A DNA stretch of 64,000 bases from Thermoplasma acidophilum DSM 1728 (lineage in GTDB: Archaea; Thermoplasmatota; Thermoplasmata; Thermoplasmatales; Thermoplasmataceae): positions 124,001 to 188,000 of the forward strand of contig NC_002578.1 of assembly GCF_000195915.1 (NCBI RefSeq). Reading direction: 5' to 3'. Of the stretch, positions 17,996-27,362 are shown piece after piece (position 1 is the first letter of the stretch; every line of letters begins with the position of its first letter). The notes under the pieces were generated by a model, which saw nothing but the letters and a program-made list of their open reading frames with translations, was not told the DNA's origin and did not search any database. Made by a program: the position numbers and the translations under genes.

Positions 17996-19405
17996 ATGAT
18001 TAAAATGACTGAAAGTCAGGACTATGAAGAAAAGAAGAAACCATGGGGATGGATAATCGCGATAGTGGTTGTCGCGATAGTGGCATTCTCTGCGGGCTAC
18101 TTTCCATTCCATTCAGCAAAAACGACAAGCTCTAGCGTTGTCAACATTGAATTCTATGAGAGCGTAGCAGCATCTGAGGCCAAATTCATAAATGATACGC
18201 TTATACCACAGTTTGAGGCAGAATATCCTGGAATTCATGTGACATTCGTTAACGTTGGAAGTGAAGATGTATCTAAAGATATACTTGCTATGGAAGCTTC
18301 AGGCCATGTAGGCCCAATAGTGGCAGGACAGGATAACCTCGAAATCGGCCAGCTCATATACAGCTCGCATGGAAATGTGCTGATGAATCTCACGGCAATG
18401 TCTCCGGCGCTAATGCCATCAAGCCTTATTCCCGCGGCATCCAATCTGGTTCAGTATGAACAGAAGGTTTTTGGGGGAATATATTTCTTCCCATTCCGTG
18501 GTAATGTTCCGCTTGTATTCTATAATAAAACCGCACTGTCTGATGCCGGCATAAGCTCTCCACCAGCCAATTATACACAGTTGCTTCAGGACGCAATGAC
18601 GATACACAGCAAGACTGGTAAAGATCCAATAATGATCCAAGGGGCATCCACAAACGGAGGGCATACAGGATCCAGCACCGCAACCGAGATGTACCAGATG
18701 ATGGTCCAGTTTGGAGGCAACCCGCTGTATCTCAATGATACAGGAGATATACACGCCGTGGAAATGCTTTACAATCTAAGCGCATATTTCAGCCCGGACT
18801 TCAAAACGGGATACTGGGGGTCCTACAGGGGTTTAGCGGTAGGTAATTATTCCATTCTTGATTACCAGTGGCCATACGTTTACAATATACTTACGGCTTC
18901 ACCATACAATATGACTAATTCCACGCTTGGTGTTTATCCTGGTCCAGCCGGTCCAGTGAATGCGAATCATGTACTTGGTGGTGACGTTCTGTTCATACCA
19001 AAGGGTGCGACAAATATCCCAAGTCTTGAAGCATTCATAAGATTCCTGCTTGGCGCGCAGGCACAGAGGGAAACCCTGCTGAACCTTTCATGGGTTGCTA
19101 TAAATCAAAACGCCTATAGGAATCTACCGAAAAGCGAATCCGTTATATTCACAGCACTTGAGCAGGCTATCGCTACGGGAGTATTCCTCAGAAACCCAAC
19201 ACCATGGATCACAGAATGGCAAGTTATATTCTGCAACGATGTATTCAATCCGCTATTCGTTACCCACAGTAAGACATATTCGGATATACCGAGTCTTCTA
19301 AGCTATGCTCACAGCCAGATGTATAGCTATATAGCAGCTAACTATGGCCAAGCCAACGCTACACTCTACAATAACCCGAATGCATATGCACCGATATCTG
19401 TATAA
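17996..19405 (+). CDS. Sugar ABC transporter extracellular solute-binding protein (membrane anchored)
   Basis: 469 aa. A short charged tail (K-K-K) precedes one hydrophobic helix at about residues 17-36, which anchors the protein outside the membrane because no Cys lipobox is present. The remainder matches family 1 solute-binding proteins: V-V-N-I-E-F-Y-E-S-V opening, D-x-L-I-P-Q-F-E-A-E-Y-P-G-I and V-F-G-G-I-Y-F-F-P-F-R-G-N. It is rich in N-x-S/T sites. The TATA tacttaaata (17966-17975) is 26 nt before ATG 17996, so this gene also has its own leaderless promoter, useful for making more binding protein than permease. Confidence 0.9.
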   Translation: MIKMTESQDYEEKKKPWGWIIAIVVVAIVAFSAGYFPFHSAKTTSSSVVNIEFYESVAASEAKFINDTLIPQFEAEYPGIHVTFVNVGSEDVSKDILAMEASGHVGPIVAGQDNLEIGQLIYSSHGNVLMNLTAMSPALMPSSLIPAASNLVQYEQKVFGGIYFFPFRGNVPLVFYNKTALSDAGISSPPANYTQLLQDAMTIHSKTGKDPIMIQGASTNGGHTGSSTATEMYQMMVQFGGNPLYLNDTGDIHAVEMLYNLSAYFSPDFKTGYWGSYRGLAVGNYSILDYQWPYVYNILTASPYNMTNSTLGVYPGPAGPVNANHVLGGDVLFIPKGATNIPSLEAFIRFLLGAQAQRETLLNLSWVAINQNAYRNLPKSESVIFTALEQAIATGVFLRNPTPWITEWQVIFCNDVFNPLFVTHSKTYSDIPSLLSYAHSQMYSYIAANYGQANATLYNNPNAYAPISV

Positions 19406-19430
19406 ACTTTGAAAAAATAAGGTATTTAGT

Positions 19431-20273
19431 ATGAAATGGAGAGACGAATGGACAGCATATATACTTATGCTGCCCGCTATTATTTATGTATTGTATTTGG
19501 CGTTTATTCCTGCAATTGAAGCAGTTTACGGAAGTTTTCACACAGCCACCGGCAAGACGTCTTTGTACAATTACAATTTCGTATTTTCTACCTTTGGAAC
19601 CTCTCCGATCATAAATACATTCATCGTTACTGCTTCTGCTCTTCTACTTCAGTTTACTGTTGCCTTTCTAGTTGCGTCTTTGCTTTCAAAGCCATTCAGA
19701 GGTAGAGGAGTGTTTTCAGCCATTTTTCTGATTCCGTTCGGTGTGGCTACGATTGTGACTGGTGTAATATTCCATGACATATTTTCAACGTTTGGAGGAT
19801 ACGCAAACACAGTACTTTTGGATCTGCACTTAAAGCCCATAGACTGGACCGGTTCCTATGGAACCTCTCTCTTAGTACTGATACTTGCGGATTCATGGAA
19901 GAATACTCCGATAGTGACGCTGGTATTGCTATCCGGAATGGTAACGATACCTAGCGACCTGTATGCGCAGGCAATGGTAGATGGTGCCGGTCCGATATCG
20001 CGCTTTTTCCATATAACAATACCAAATATGATCGGATTCATTGCCATAGCTCTGATGATAAGGGGCATAAGCGAGTTCAATATATTCGCAATGGCACTAT
20101 TGCTGTTTCCACATGCACTGCTCACGACCATGACATACGCCTTATTCGATACGGTTAACGCTTATCCAGCTGACGCCGGGGCAACGATACTGCTGGCATT
20201 CGTTCTCGTGTTCGCTGCTCTTGTGATGTTTATGAGATCCAGACAGGGAAAGGTGAGTTCGAATGGTAAATGA
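19431..20273 (+). CDS. Sugar ABC transporter permease, MalF/UgpA type
   Basis: 280 aa, six membrane segments. The EAA loop is seen as Y-A-Q-A-M-V-D-G-A-G-P-I-S-R-F-F-H-I-T-I-P, which docks on the ATPase. It lies 25 nt after the binding protein gene and overlaps the next permease gene by 11 bp, so the two permeases are made together and form the heterodimeric channel. Confidence 0.92.
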   Translation: MKWRDEWTAYILMLPAIIYVLYLAFIPAIEAVYGSFHTATGKTSLYNYNFVFSTFGTSPIINTFIVTASALLLQFTVAFLVASLLSKPFRGRGVFSAIFLIPFGVATIVTGVIFHDIFSTFGGYANTVLLDLHLKPIDWTGSYGTSLLVLILADSWKNTPIVTLVLLSGMVTIPSDLYAQAMVDGAGPISRFFHITIPNMIGFIAIALMIRGISEFNIFAMALLLFPHALLTTMTYALFDTVNAYPADAGATILLAFVLVFAALVMFMRSRQGKVSSNGK

Positions 20274-21102
20274 ATACAAAGGCCCAAGATCAAAGTATTA
20301 TTTTTATATCGGCGGTGTTATCTTTTCTTTCATAGTGATTATCCCACTTTATTTTCTTGTGATAATCGCGTTTGCAAGTCCAAGTCAAACTCTTGGCGCA
20401 TATTATCCTCCTTTGATTCCTAGCAAATTTACCTTAGAAAATCTCAAGTCAGCTTTTTCTGGATATAGTTCAATTTTGATAGCAGCATTCTATAAATCTC
20501 TGGAAACAGCTTTCATCGTGGCGTCCATAGCAATATTGTTAGGTTTCCATGCCGCATACGGTCTATCCAGGATTCCATATAAACTGAGCAATCTAATACT
20601 TGGTTTACTGTTCTTTTCCACGATGATACCATCGCTGACCATAGCAATACCTATTAGCGCCACGTTCATAAAGATAGGTCTTTACGACTCTGCGCTGGGC
20701 CTAGCCTTAGCTCAGGAGCTTGTTGTTCTACCGTTAACTGTATTTCTGATAACTGGTTCACTTGAATCCGTGCCTCGAACTCTCGAATATCAGGCAAGGG
20801 TGGATGGAGCCACATTCATACAGGCACTATACCGCATCATATTTCCACTTGCAGTACCTGGTGTTGTGGCTGCTTTCCTACTTTCGTGGCTTATGTCATG
20901 GGACGAATTCACTTTCGCAGTCATCATTTCTCCAGTGCATCCAACCCTTCCTATATTGATATACTTGGAAAGTACAGCAAGGGGCGACATATTCACTGGT
21001 ACGGTTTTTGCTCTGTTGGTTACAATACCTGTGATAATCCTGACAATAATACTGTCAAAATTCCTTAGAGGTAGCTATATGTCTGCCGGTATAACAGGTT
21101 AA
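20263..21102 (+). CDS. Sugar ABC transporter permease, MalG/UgpE type
   Basis: 279 aa, six membrane segments. Its EAA loop reads Y-Q-A-R-V-D-G-A-T-F-I-Q-A-L-Y-R-I-I-F-P, near residue 175. The start ATG lies 11 bp inside the preceding permease gene. It is the second half of the import channel. It is followed 47 bp later by a glucosidase with its own promoter, suggesting the imported sugar is an alpha-glucan fragment. Confidence 0.92.
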   Translation: MVNEYKGPRSKYYFYIGGVIFSFIVIIPLYFLVIIAFASPSQTLGAYYPPLIPSKFTLENLKSAFSGYSSILIAAFYKSLETAFIVASIAILLGFHAAYGLSRIPYKLSNLILGLLFFSTMIPSLTIAIPISATFIKIGLYDSALGLALAQELVVLPLTVFLITGSLESVPRTLEYQARVDGATFIQALYRIIFPLAVPGVVAAFLLSWLMSWDEFTFAVIISPVHPTLPILIYLESTARGDIFTGTVFALLVTIPVIILTIILSKFLRGSYMSAGITG

Positions 21103-21149
21103 AACCATAATGACCTTTATTTATATGCCTTATAAGCTGGTGCCTTGAG

Positions 21150-22316
21150 TTGTCTCAGGATGTCCCTGGAAATCTATTGGATGAGATTCGCATATTGAGG
21201 AGTCCTAAAGGATATCTGTATGCAGGCTTACCTAAATTTAGAGCTTTATTTGGCCGTGATTCGATAATATCCTCAATTCAACTCATTGATCTATTCCCAG
21301 ATATAGCTCAAAATACCGTTATATACCTTAAAGATCTGCAGGGGCGTAAACTAGATTATTCAATTGGAGAATATCCAGGAAAAATACTTCATGAATATTA
21401 TGATGATGAAAAAATATTTTTAGACCGCAAAAGATCCATACCATGGCTGAACAGCCGCATAAATTATTTTTCTGTGGACAGTACGCCTTTATTCATACTT
21501 TTGATAAAGAATCTGTTCCTGAGAAATCTGATAGATATAGAACAGTTCAAAGACTCGATTATGATGGCAATGCAGTTCCTTATTGCATATTCATCATCTG
21601 ATGGATTGATTACCTACGATAAAGCGCTGCTGGGTGCAGGTCTGATGTCCCAATCATGGAGAGATGGAGTTGGAGATATAATGGACAGATTGAAATCCCC
21701 AGTTGCAACTGTTGGTGTACAGGGATATTTCTATGAAAGTGCTGATTTTGTGCTCAATTTATTTCCAGACTCGCTCATCGAGGAGTCTTTGCCGGATCTA
21801 AAGGACTTTTATTCAAAAATGAGAGAGATTCTCGAAAACAAATTCTGGTTGGAAGAAACTGGTTATTATGGCCTTGCTGTTGATGGGGATGGCGTGATAG
21901 AACAGGCAGCAACGTCTGATCCTGGGCATCTCATTGGCAGCGGTATACTAACACGATCTAGAGAAAGAGATGTAATAGATAGACTGTTCGAAAGTGATCT
22001 ATTAACTGATTACGGAATAAGAACATTATCAGCAAAGGATCCACGTTTCGATCCCAAAGCATATCAACGCGGTTCTATATGGCCACAAGACAATTGGATA
22101 ATTGCGGATGGCATAAAAAGGAGAGGATATCTAAAGGAATATCGGGAGCTGAGAGAGAGGTTGATTGCAGCATACGAGTATTATGGGAGAATGCCGGAAT
22201 ATTTTGGTGTAGATCGCTATGGAAAGATTATGGATCTTAGTAAGTTGAGAATTAAGCCGTGTTATCCTCAGGCTTGGTCTACAGGAGCAATTATAAACTT
22301 TGTTACGTTCAAATAG
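21150..22316 (+). CDS. (alpha/alpha)6-barrel glucosidase, glycogen-debranching/MGH-like
   Basis: 388 aa. A-G-L-P-x-F-R-A-L-F-G-R-D-S-I near the N-terminus and G-S-I-W-P-Q-D-N-W-I near residue 310 are typical of the catalytic barrel shared by amylo-alpha-1,6-glucosidases and GH63-like mannosylglycerate hydrolases. Only the barrel is present; the N-terminal domain of full debranching enzymes is missing. The start is TTG 21150, about 28 nt from the TATA-like tttatttatatg (21115-21126). It follows the sugar ABC operon and probably processes its substrate in the cytoplasm. The precise bond cut is not certain. Confidence 0.75.
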   Translation: MSQDVPGNLLDEIRILRSPKGYLYAGLPKFRALFGRDSIISSIQLIDLFPDIAQNTVIYLKDLQGRKLDYSIGEYPGKILHEYYDDEKIFLDRKRSIPWLNSRINYFSVDSTPLFILLIKNLFLRNLIDIEQFKDSIMMAMQFLIAYSSSDGLITYDKALLGAGLMSQSWRDGVGDIMDRLKSPVATVGVQGYFYESADFVLNLFPDSLIEESLPDLKDFYSKMREILENKFWLEETGYYGLAVDGDGVIEQAATSDPGHLIGSGILTRSRERDVIDRLFESDLLTDYGIRTLSAKDPRFDPKAYQRGSIWPQDNWIIADGIKRRGYLKEYRELRERLIAAYEYYGRMPEYFGVDRYGKIMDLSKLRIKPCYPQAWSTGAIINFVTFK

Positions 22317-22641
22317 GGGTTTTATCTTTTATGGAACATCCGACAAATGTCGAACAATATTAATAGGAAATTGATGACGGGGTATGCCCCGGAAGCATAT
22401 CACATTGATCGAAGATTGTAGACAGTGTAATTTCGTCTGATAAATGAAATATACAGATAGGCCGATCCTGGAGATCTTAATTCTGCTACAGATATTCTAC
22501 ATATCGGACCATTCTTGATGTATGCATGAACGATGAAGAATACATGAATATGATAGGAATTTATGCTATACTATCGTATTAGATGTCATAAAGGTCTCGG
22601 AAGTTCGATCTGCATGGAATGAACAGTTAGATCGTATTCTT
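22317..22641. other. Non-coding flank of the mobile-element graveyard
   Basis: No gene is supported. A small hairpin CGGGG-tatg-CCCCG (22378-22391) is present, and short broken frames (for example an ATG at 22384 that stops after 18 codons) suggest the worn 5' part of the transposase relic that follows. Confidence 0.4.
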
Positions 22642-23231
22642 ATGTCTCATGAATTATTGTGCAACTATCGATTAATTGTAAGTAAATATAGGTATTTCAC
22701 TGCTGTCAGGAGGAAACAGTATGTAAACTACGAGAATCCTGTATCAATCGAAGACAACGGAGAGATGGCTCTATGGAAGAAAATGCCACGTGTTCATAGA
22801 GGTGGATTCTTTGCTTATAATCAACTATAAGATCACGAAGGGAAAAATCCATGTTTCTTGTGTTTCACATCATATAATCGATTCTGTCAGAAATTGTCCG
22901 TACGTACTTGCAGATTCTGTATACGATATTTTAGAGAAATATGATTTCGCCTTTGATAACGCATGCCATTACTGTTATCTATACGAACATAGGGGGCATA
23001 GTTCCCAATCGATTGACTGTTAACCGCAGCATTGGTATCTATCTGAGAAAGAAGTATTCTTCGCTGTATTTCCTTAGATGAGGGATAGAACGGCTGTTCT
23101 CTATACTGGAAGAGATACTTAAGGCAGATTACGTATGGTATGTCAGGAGCGGATCATACGATAAAGCGATTGGATTGAAGACCATTGCATGCAATCTCAT
23201 TGATCGCATCAAACATCGAAATGGTAGATAA
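22642..23231 (+). pseudogene. Relic of a DDE transposase (IS4/IS5-like)
   Basis: Pieces of a transposase are read in different frames. K-I-T-K-G-K-I-H-V then V-L-A-D-S-V-Y-D (D codon at about 22913) resembles the strand and second Asp of DDE enzymes. Further on, G-I-E-R-L-F-S-I-L-E-E (Glu codon 23088-23090) and Y-D-K-A-I-G-L-K match the catalytic Glu helix and downstream block, but this piece is in another frame and is preceded by an in-frame TGA. The last piece ends at TAA 23229-23231. No intact frame, so it is dead. Ends and flanking repeats were not found. Confidence 0.6.
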
Positions 23232-23574
23232 GCCAAGGGAGATGGTGAAAATCGTCAGTTCCTAAATTGTGAGACACCCTAATATTCTAAGAAAAACGAA
23301 AATACCTCCATTACAGTTCGTTGTGAATGTTTCCAACCCTACTAAATCATGAGCACAATAACTTTCAAGATAAAACTTGACGTCCTTTACATATGGTTAA
23401 AAAGAAGTGCATATCTCCTCAGGTCAAGACCTGATGCAGAGCGTTAAGTTTTGATGGTATAAAACAGTGAGGAACACCATAAGGCTCCTGAAGCGTATGT
23501 AGGCACAGAGTTGTAACCTAGAGGACCGGACTCAATAAATGTAATTTTACGCAAGATCTGGGATACAATGGGTA

Positions 23575-24180
23575 ACTCAATAGCCAACGACCACATCAAG
23601 GTGTCCAACAGGTACCTCAAATACATTGGGAAGAAGGATCTGAAATATTTCAAGGGGTAGAACTCCTTTGTTGTGGAATTATGCGTACCAAAAGAGAGAG
23701 ACAAACGCCTCTATGTAGCCGAAAGAACAGGGCCAGAGGAAAGGTGTATGTTCATGCTGCTTTTCTGGACTGGCGTAAGGCTCAGGAGGCATGCGAACTC
23801 CGCCTTGACAACATCGGCCAGGACAAGATAAGGGTGAGAGGGAAGGGGCAGAAGGTCAGAGAGATAGGTCCTCCGCCTGAGATCATGGAAGTCATCAACA
23901 GGTAGAGAAAAGTTAGAGGGAGCACGGATAGGGATTATCTTTTCGTCATCTGCAAGGGGGAAATGTTGTATAAATACTTCAAAAGGAGACGCGAGCTTGT
24001 TGCGCTAAAAGGTAGAAATGAAATTCTATACACGCATGGCAAGAAACACATATACAACTGAGGACCCGAAGTAGGGTGCATCGGCGTAATATGCGTACAG
24101 AATCCTCAGGCATGAGGATCTTTCGATCACGCAGATATATCAACGCCATTCCTAAGATGCAGCAATACAGTAAGCAAATA
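23575..24180 (+). pseudogene. Relic of a tyrosine recombinase/integrase (Xer-like)
   Basis: The parts are in order but in several frames with stops. S-N-R-Y-L-K-Y-I-G-K-K-D-L resembles the end of the core-binding domain (about 23610-23645). M-L-L-F-W-T-G-V-R-L carries the first catalytic Arg (near 23777). After a one-base shift E-A-C-E-L-R-L-D-N-I and R-V-R-G-K-G-Q-K-V-R-E carry the beta-hairpin Lys. T-H-G-K-K-H is the worn HxxR box, and L-R-H-E-D-L-S-I-T-Q-I-Y ends with the catalytic Tyr codon 24138-24140. It points toward the 3' end of tRNA-Glu 46 bp away, the typical target of such integrases. Confidence 0.75.
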
Positions 24181-24225
24181 AGATGAAGTTTTTTCTAGGA
24201 CAACTTCCAGCATATTTGTATTCTA

Positions 24226-24300
24226 TGCTCCGGTCGGGATTTGGACCCGAGTCGGGGGATTGAGAGTCCCTAATGCTTGGCCGGACTACACCACCGGAGC
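24226..24300 (-). tRNA. tRNA-Glu (CTC)
   Basis: On the minus strand GCTCCGG (24300-24294) pairs with CCGGAGC at the 3' end, with A as discriminator base. The anticodon loop is CTCTCAA, giving CTC; the T-stem TCGGG/CCCGA encloses the loop TCCAAAT. CCA is not encoded. The T-loop has C at position 55 where nearly all tRNAs have T. The gene lies 25 bp after the APC permease stop; an A/T-rich element around 24323-24332 could be its own promoter. Confidence 0.95.
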
Positions 24301-24325
24301 TTTGAGGGAAATTTCATTTATACAT

Positions 24326-25906
24326 TTATTCTTTTTGTTTTCCGGACTTCATGAAAGAGATTCCAGCTCTAACGGCGATAATATATACAAATAATGATAG
24401 AAATACGAAAGCTGTGATAGGAACAAGTATGTTTAACGATTCATAGTAGGTGTGCAGAAAGGAGAACGAAAGAATAATTATCAGATAGACCGGTAGCCAA
24501 ATCCCGTATCCTAGGTCAACATTTCTGAAATTCTTTTCTTTCAATATCAGCAGCACCGCCGGAATAGAGAACAAAGCTATGACTATGTCGATCTTGGTGA
24601 ACGGAGTAATGAAAATTATGATCCCAGCCATAACGAAGATTGCAGGCTGTACTACTCCATAAAGCCCCTTCAGTATCTGATTCTCTGGCGATGTTCGCCT
24701 TATAACGCCGGACGACGCAGCAGGGCCAATGAATGATATCAGCAGAAGCACACCTAGTGCCTCAATTATGGAATGCCAGCTCTTCAGCGTCAAAAGTACG
24801 ATCGCTGAGATCACGAAGTTAAATATCAGCGCAATTCGTGGTATACCAGTTTTGCCATCAATGCGAACAAAGAATGATGGGAAGAAACCATCCTTCGCGA
24901 GTGCATACGTTGCCCTGGAGTTCGAAGCTACGGCCGCCATAGAGGATCCGCTTGGCGAATATATCGAATCAGCTATGATCAGCGAATAGAGCCACGTCAG
25001 GTTGAAATACAGAGCTATATCTGCAAAGGGAGAGGCCAGAAACAATCCAGACCATCCATGTCGCAGAAAGGAAGAAGGAACGGAACCTATGAAGGTTATT
25101 TCCAGTGCTATATAGAATACAAGCGAAAAGATGATGACAAGAATGAGCGCTGTTGGCCCGTCTCTAGCTGGCCTTTTGGATTCGCCTGCAAGGTTAATTA
25201 CGGCTTGAAACCCAAGGTATGAATATACGATCCCTGCGGAGACAATCGCTGCAAGCACCGATGAAAGTCCATACGGATAAAATCCCGAAACCGTAAAATT
25301 CCTGAATCTGAATGATAGGAGGATGAGGGTCAGCATGGTCACTGTTGGCACAACCAGTTTCAAGGCCGTTAGCCCATTTATTATTCTAGCAAATATCTTG
25401 ACACCATAATAATTCACAAGCACAAATAGAAACATGAAACCTAAGGCGATGCCCATACCTTCAGGCGTCAACGTACCACTATGGAACACTCCGGGTACGT
25501 ATGAAGACATGTATTCCACAAGCGCACTGGCCTCACTCGGTGGATTCATGGTATAGGCAAGCCATAATGCCCATCCGGTGATCGAACCCGCCAGTTTACC
25601 ATGCGTATATATTGGATACCTTACCATCCCTCCTGCTTCGGTTCTGAAACCCATTAAATGCGAAAAGGTTAATCCCACAAGAAGGACGAGGACACCACCA
25701 ATTGCCCAAGATATGATTGAGGCTGGGCCGGCAACTCTGGCAGCGTAAAGTGGCGCAAATAGCCATCCTGATCCTATCACGCCGGTTATGCCTATGAGGA
25801 ATAAATCGACAATGCCGAGATCCTTTCTCAGTTTTCTATCCTCGCGTATATATTTTTCCTCAACTCGTTCTGTATCCGTGTGAATCTGCAATTCTGCTGA
25901 ATTCAT
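24326..25906 (-). CDS. APC-superfamily amino acid permease (paralogue of 14974-16665)
   Basis: 526 aa, 12-14 membrane segments. The first helix has G-V-I-G-S-G-W-L-F and the N-terminal tail R-K-L-R-K-D-L-G-I-V-D-L, mirroring the other permease in this window. A G-Y/F-L-G-F-Q-A-V-I-N-L-A-G-E segment around residue 240 is the conserved helix 6-7 region. Likely imports an amino acid or related amine, using the proton gradient. It is followed directly by tRNA-Glu on the same strand. Confidence 0.87.
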   Translation of the reverse strand: MNSAELQIHTDTERVEEKYIREDRKLRKDLGIVDLFLIGITGVIGSGWLFAPLYAARVAGPASIISWAIGGVLVLLVGLTFSHLMGFRTEAGGMVRYPIYTHGKLAGSITGWALWLAYTMNPPSEASALVEYMSSYVPGVFHSGTLTPEGMGIALGFMFLFVLVNYYGVKIFARIINGLTALKLVVPTVTMLTLILLSFRFRNFTVSGFYPYGLSSVLAAIVSAGIVYSYLGFQAVINLAGESKRPARDGPTALILVIIFSLVFYIALEITFIGSVPSSFLRHGWSGLFLASPFADIALYFNLTWLYSLIIADSIYSPSGSSMAAVASNSRATYALAKDGFFPSFFVRIDGKTGIPRIALIFNFVISAIVLLTLKSWHSIIEALGVLLLISFIGPAASSGVIRRTSPENQILKGLYGVVQPAIFVMAGIIIFITPFTKIDIVIALFSIPAVLLILKEKNFRNVDLGYGIWLPVYLIIILSFSFLHTYYESLNILVPITAFVFLSLFVYIIAVRAGISFMKSGKQKE

Positions 25907-26053
25907 TTTTCCTCAGATATTTTTTTCATATTAAATTCTTATGATGTATGCAATGAACGATATTATATTACCAGCAGTAATAAAAAGATCTTAATCGTAA
26001 TGGCCTCAACATATCGAGCGAAGTCCTGATTGGACAGATACGTATGGTCCGCA

Positions 26054-27265
26054 TCAGACATGAGCTTGTATAGATTTCATTAGTCTGTTGCCTGCTATAA
26101 TTATTGAGATAGAGGCCAGTATTGCTATGCCTAGCACTGGACTCCATACCATCAGTGGATCATTTGCATTCCGATATATCAGCAATGTACCCATAACTGG
26201 AGCGAGCGGCGATATGAATCCGCTTATCAGCTGTGCAGAACCGAAGTACTCTCCTCTACGATCTTCTGGCGCAATCTTTGATATTATCGAATTCGTAACT
26301 GGCGCAAGGATATTTTCACCAATGGTTATGAAAACTATATCCAGTCCTAGTAGAAGAAAGCTGTGGGTCAGTGCAAGAACGAAAAATCCAAAGCCATACA
26401 CGATTGTGCCGAGGGCGAGCTGCCAGAATCCATTTATTCTCTCGATCATTCGGATTATTGGCATCTGTAGCAGTATTACTGTTATGCCGTTTATCGAATA
26501 CAGGATGCCTATCATGTTGTTTGAAATCCCGTAAATAACGGAAAGAAATAGCGTCAGAGTTGTTCCCCACTGGCCAGAGACGAAGTACGTGACGCCGATC
26601 ATGATTGCCACCACGACGAAATATCTATCAGACAGGGGCATGCTGAATTTTCCCGATCCGGTTCTGAGCTTGCCTGTTTCATTAACAAGATGATAGTAGA
26701 GAAGGAGCTCAATGACAGCTCCTGCAGCACCGAACAGGAATATGTAAGCGTAAGAATAACCGGCTAGAAAACCTCCTATCGCCGGGTCGGCGCTGAAGCC
26801 CAGATTGCCTGCTATGCGCAGTATGCCAAAAGATCCGGTTCGCTCTCCAATACCGGTAACGTCTGAGACTATTGCATTATCGGCGATCCACTGAATTACG
26901 GATATAGGCTCTATTGAGAGAAATTCGATGACAATGAATACTATGCTTGATCTGTAAAGTATTGATAGCGCAGTTATGATCATGAGGGCGAAGAGCAATA
27001 CCGGGACTGCAAGCGATACTTTCCTCCTGCCGATGGTGTCAACCAAATTTCCGCCATAAACGGAGATCGGGAGCGCAATCATTGCTGTGAGAAGAAACAG
27101 TATGCCACTGAAATATACAGGGAGATCCCTGACCTTTGTTAGGTAAACAGGTATGAATATCCATATCTGGGATCTGGCGAGCACTCTGATGAACTGTGCT
27201 CCAGATACTGCCTGTATCTGTTTCCTCAAGAGAATGGATCTGTACGTAAATGCTGGCTCAGGCAA
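26054..27265 (-). CDS. Major facilitator superfamily transporter
   Basis: 403 aa, 12 membrane segments. The loop G-G-N-L-V-D-T-I-G-R-R-K after the second segment is the MFS signature, and R-I-A-G-N-L-G-F-S-A-D-P-A-I-G-G in segment 5 resembles drug or multidrug exporter members. The start TTG 27265 is uncertain; few other start codons are available near the N-terminus. Substrate unknown. Confidence 0.8.
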   Translation of the reverse strand: MPEPAFTYRSILLRKQIQAVSGAQFIRVLARSQIWIFIPVYLTKVRDLPVYFSGILFLLTAMIALPISVYGGNLVDTIGRRKVSLAVPVLLFALMIITALSILYRSSIVFIVIEFLSIEPISVIQWIADNAIVSDVTGIGERTGSFGILRIAGNLGFSADPAIGGFLAGYSYAYIFLFGAAGAVIELLLYYHLVNETGKLRTGSGKFSMPLSDRYFVVVAIMIGVTYFVSGQWGTTLTLFLSVIYGISNNMIGILYSINGITVILLQMPIIRMIERINGFWQLALGTIVYGFGFFVLALTHSFLLLGLDIVFITIGENILAPVTNSIISKIAPEDRRGEYFGSAQLISGFISPLAPVMGTLLIYRNANDPLMVWSPVLGIAILASISIIIAGNRLMKSIQAHV

Positions 27266-27362
27266 AAGTATACCAAAGTAGGTGATGACTTCCGATCTGA
27301 TAATGATTCCTGCGTAAAAAGATGGATCAAAAGAAATTTTTCAGAAAACCGTCACCGATTAT

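Noticed and set aside
23444-23704. 86-codon frame on the minus strand
   Set aside because: It is antisense to the integrase relic, which gives a better protein match on the plus strand.
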